Shown here: in pieces, positions 5,203-5,309 of the stretch
How the letters are laid out: every line of letters begins with the position of its first letter
Position numbering within the stretch: position 1 is the stretch's first letter
Assembly: GCA_014804865.1 (NCBI GenBank)
Contig: JAAUYY010000007.1
Location: 2,881 to 8,189 of the forward strand
Source: Desulfovibrio sp.
Lineage (GTDB): Bacteria; Desulfobacterota; Desulfovibrionia; Desulfovibrionales; Desulfovibrionaceae
Length of the DNA: 5,309 nucleotides
Direction of reading: 5' to 3'
Program-made: the position numbers and the translations under genes
The notes under the pieces: generated by a model
Database searches by the model: none
Seen by the model: only the letters and a program-made list of their open reading frames with translations
What the model was told of the DNA's origin: nothing

Positions 5203-5309
5203 TTAATTTTGCATCCTGGCCTTAAGTTGCCTTTGGGCTTCCTTCTTCTCCGCCTCTTCCTTTTCCTTTTTGGCTTTTTGGGCTTGGGCGAGGCGTTTTT
5301 TTCGAATTT
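5203..5309 (-). CDS. C-terminal end of an unidentified gene, cut by window edge
   Basis: One minus-strand frame stays open from the window edge to a TAA at 5203-5205, giving 34 residues that end QLKARMQN. The segment is strongly charged (IRKKRLAQAQKAKKEKEEAE and onward), rich in Lys, Glu, Ala and Gln in a pattern typical of a helical or coiled-coil tail. I do not recognise the protein. Two other frames are also open over part of this low-complexity stretch: one is Arg-rich, and one stops at about 5222. The frame choice therefore rests on the alternating Lys/Glu/Ala composition and the stop just ahead of the tRNA promoter. No intrinsic terminator follows, so read-through into the tRNAs is possible. 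Confidence 0.45.
   Translation of the reverse strand, partial: IRKKRLAQAQKAKKEKEEAEKKEAQRQLKARMQN

Noticed and set aside
5190..5204. AAATAT/ATATTT hairpin at the stop of the upstream partial gene as a terminator
   Set aside because: The stem is all A-T with a three-base loop, too weak to terminate; it is better seen as AT-rich promoter-upstream sequence.

Overview
This window is a compact, almost gap-free block of translation and transcription genes, all on the minus strand. In transcription order (high to low coordinates) it holds the last 34 codons of an unidentified gene, tRNA-Thr(UGU), tRNA-Tyr(GUA), tRNA-Gly(UCC), tuf (EF-Tu), rpmG (bL33), tRNA-Trp(CCA), secE, nusG, rplK (uL11), rplA (uL1), rplJ (uL10) and the first 74 codons of rplL (bL12). 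The rpoBC genes that normally follow would lie beyond position 1.

The proteins, read by eye and from memory of family sequences, look most like Desulfovibrionaceae (Desulfobacterota). EF-Tu has GHIDHGKT rather than GHVDHGKT and is 397 residues long, uL11 reads [17 protein letters not shown], and bL33 ends with CPWDKKHT. The order Thr-Tyr-Gly tRNAs, tuf, rpmG, tRNA-Trp, secE also fits that group. Base composition is roughly balanced by eye. The placement rests on recall, not on a computed tree.

Region by region: 5203-5309 is a charged, Lys/Glu/Ala/Gln-rich C-terminus. A likely promoter sits at 5160-5188, just ahead of the tRNAs. Positions 4750-5148 carry three tRNAs with encoded CCA, echoing the E. 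coli thrU-tyrU-glyT-thrT-tufB cluster but without the fourth tRNA. Positions 3253-4599 hold tuf and rpmG, only 3 nt apart. tRNA-Trp at 3129-3205 is set inside the operon between rpmG and secE, with an 8-bp stem-loop on its 5' side. secE and nusG are nearly fused (8 nt). A 121-nt leader precedes rplK and a 167-nt leader precedes rplJ; the latter folds like the L10 autoregulatory leader. No gene-free stretch exceeds 300 bases.

The genes work together as an expression-machinery module: EF-Tu delivers aminoacyl-tRNA, uL11, uL10 and bL12 form the factor-binding stalk, uL1 forms the E-site stalk, bL33 lies in the large subunit, SecE belongs to the protein-export channel and NusG couples transcription to translation. 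I found no undescribed system. The points worth a second look are the very short rpmG, the RNA leaders and stem-loops, and a few residue or base deviations.
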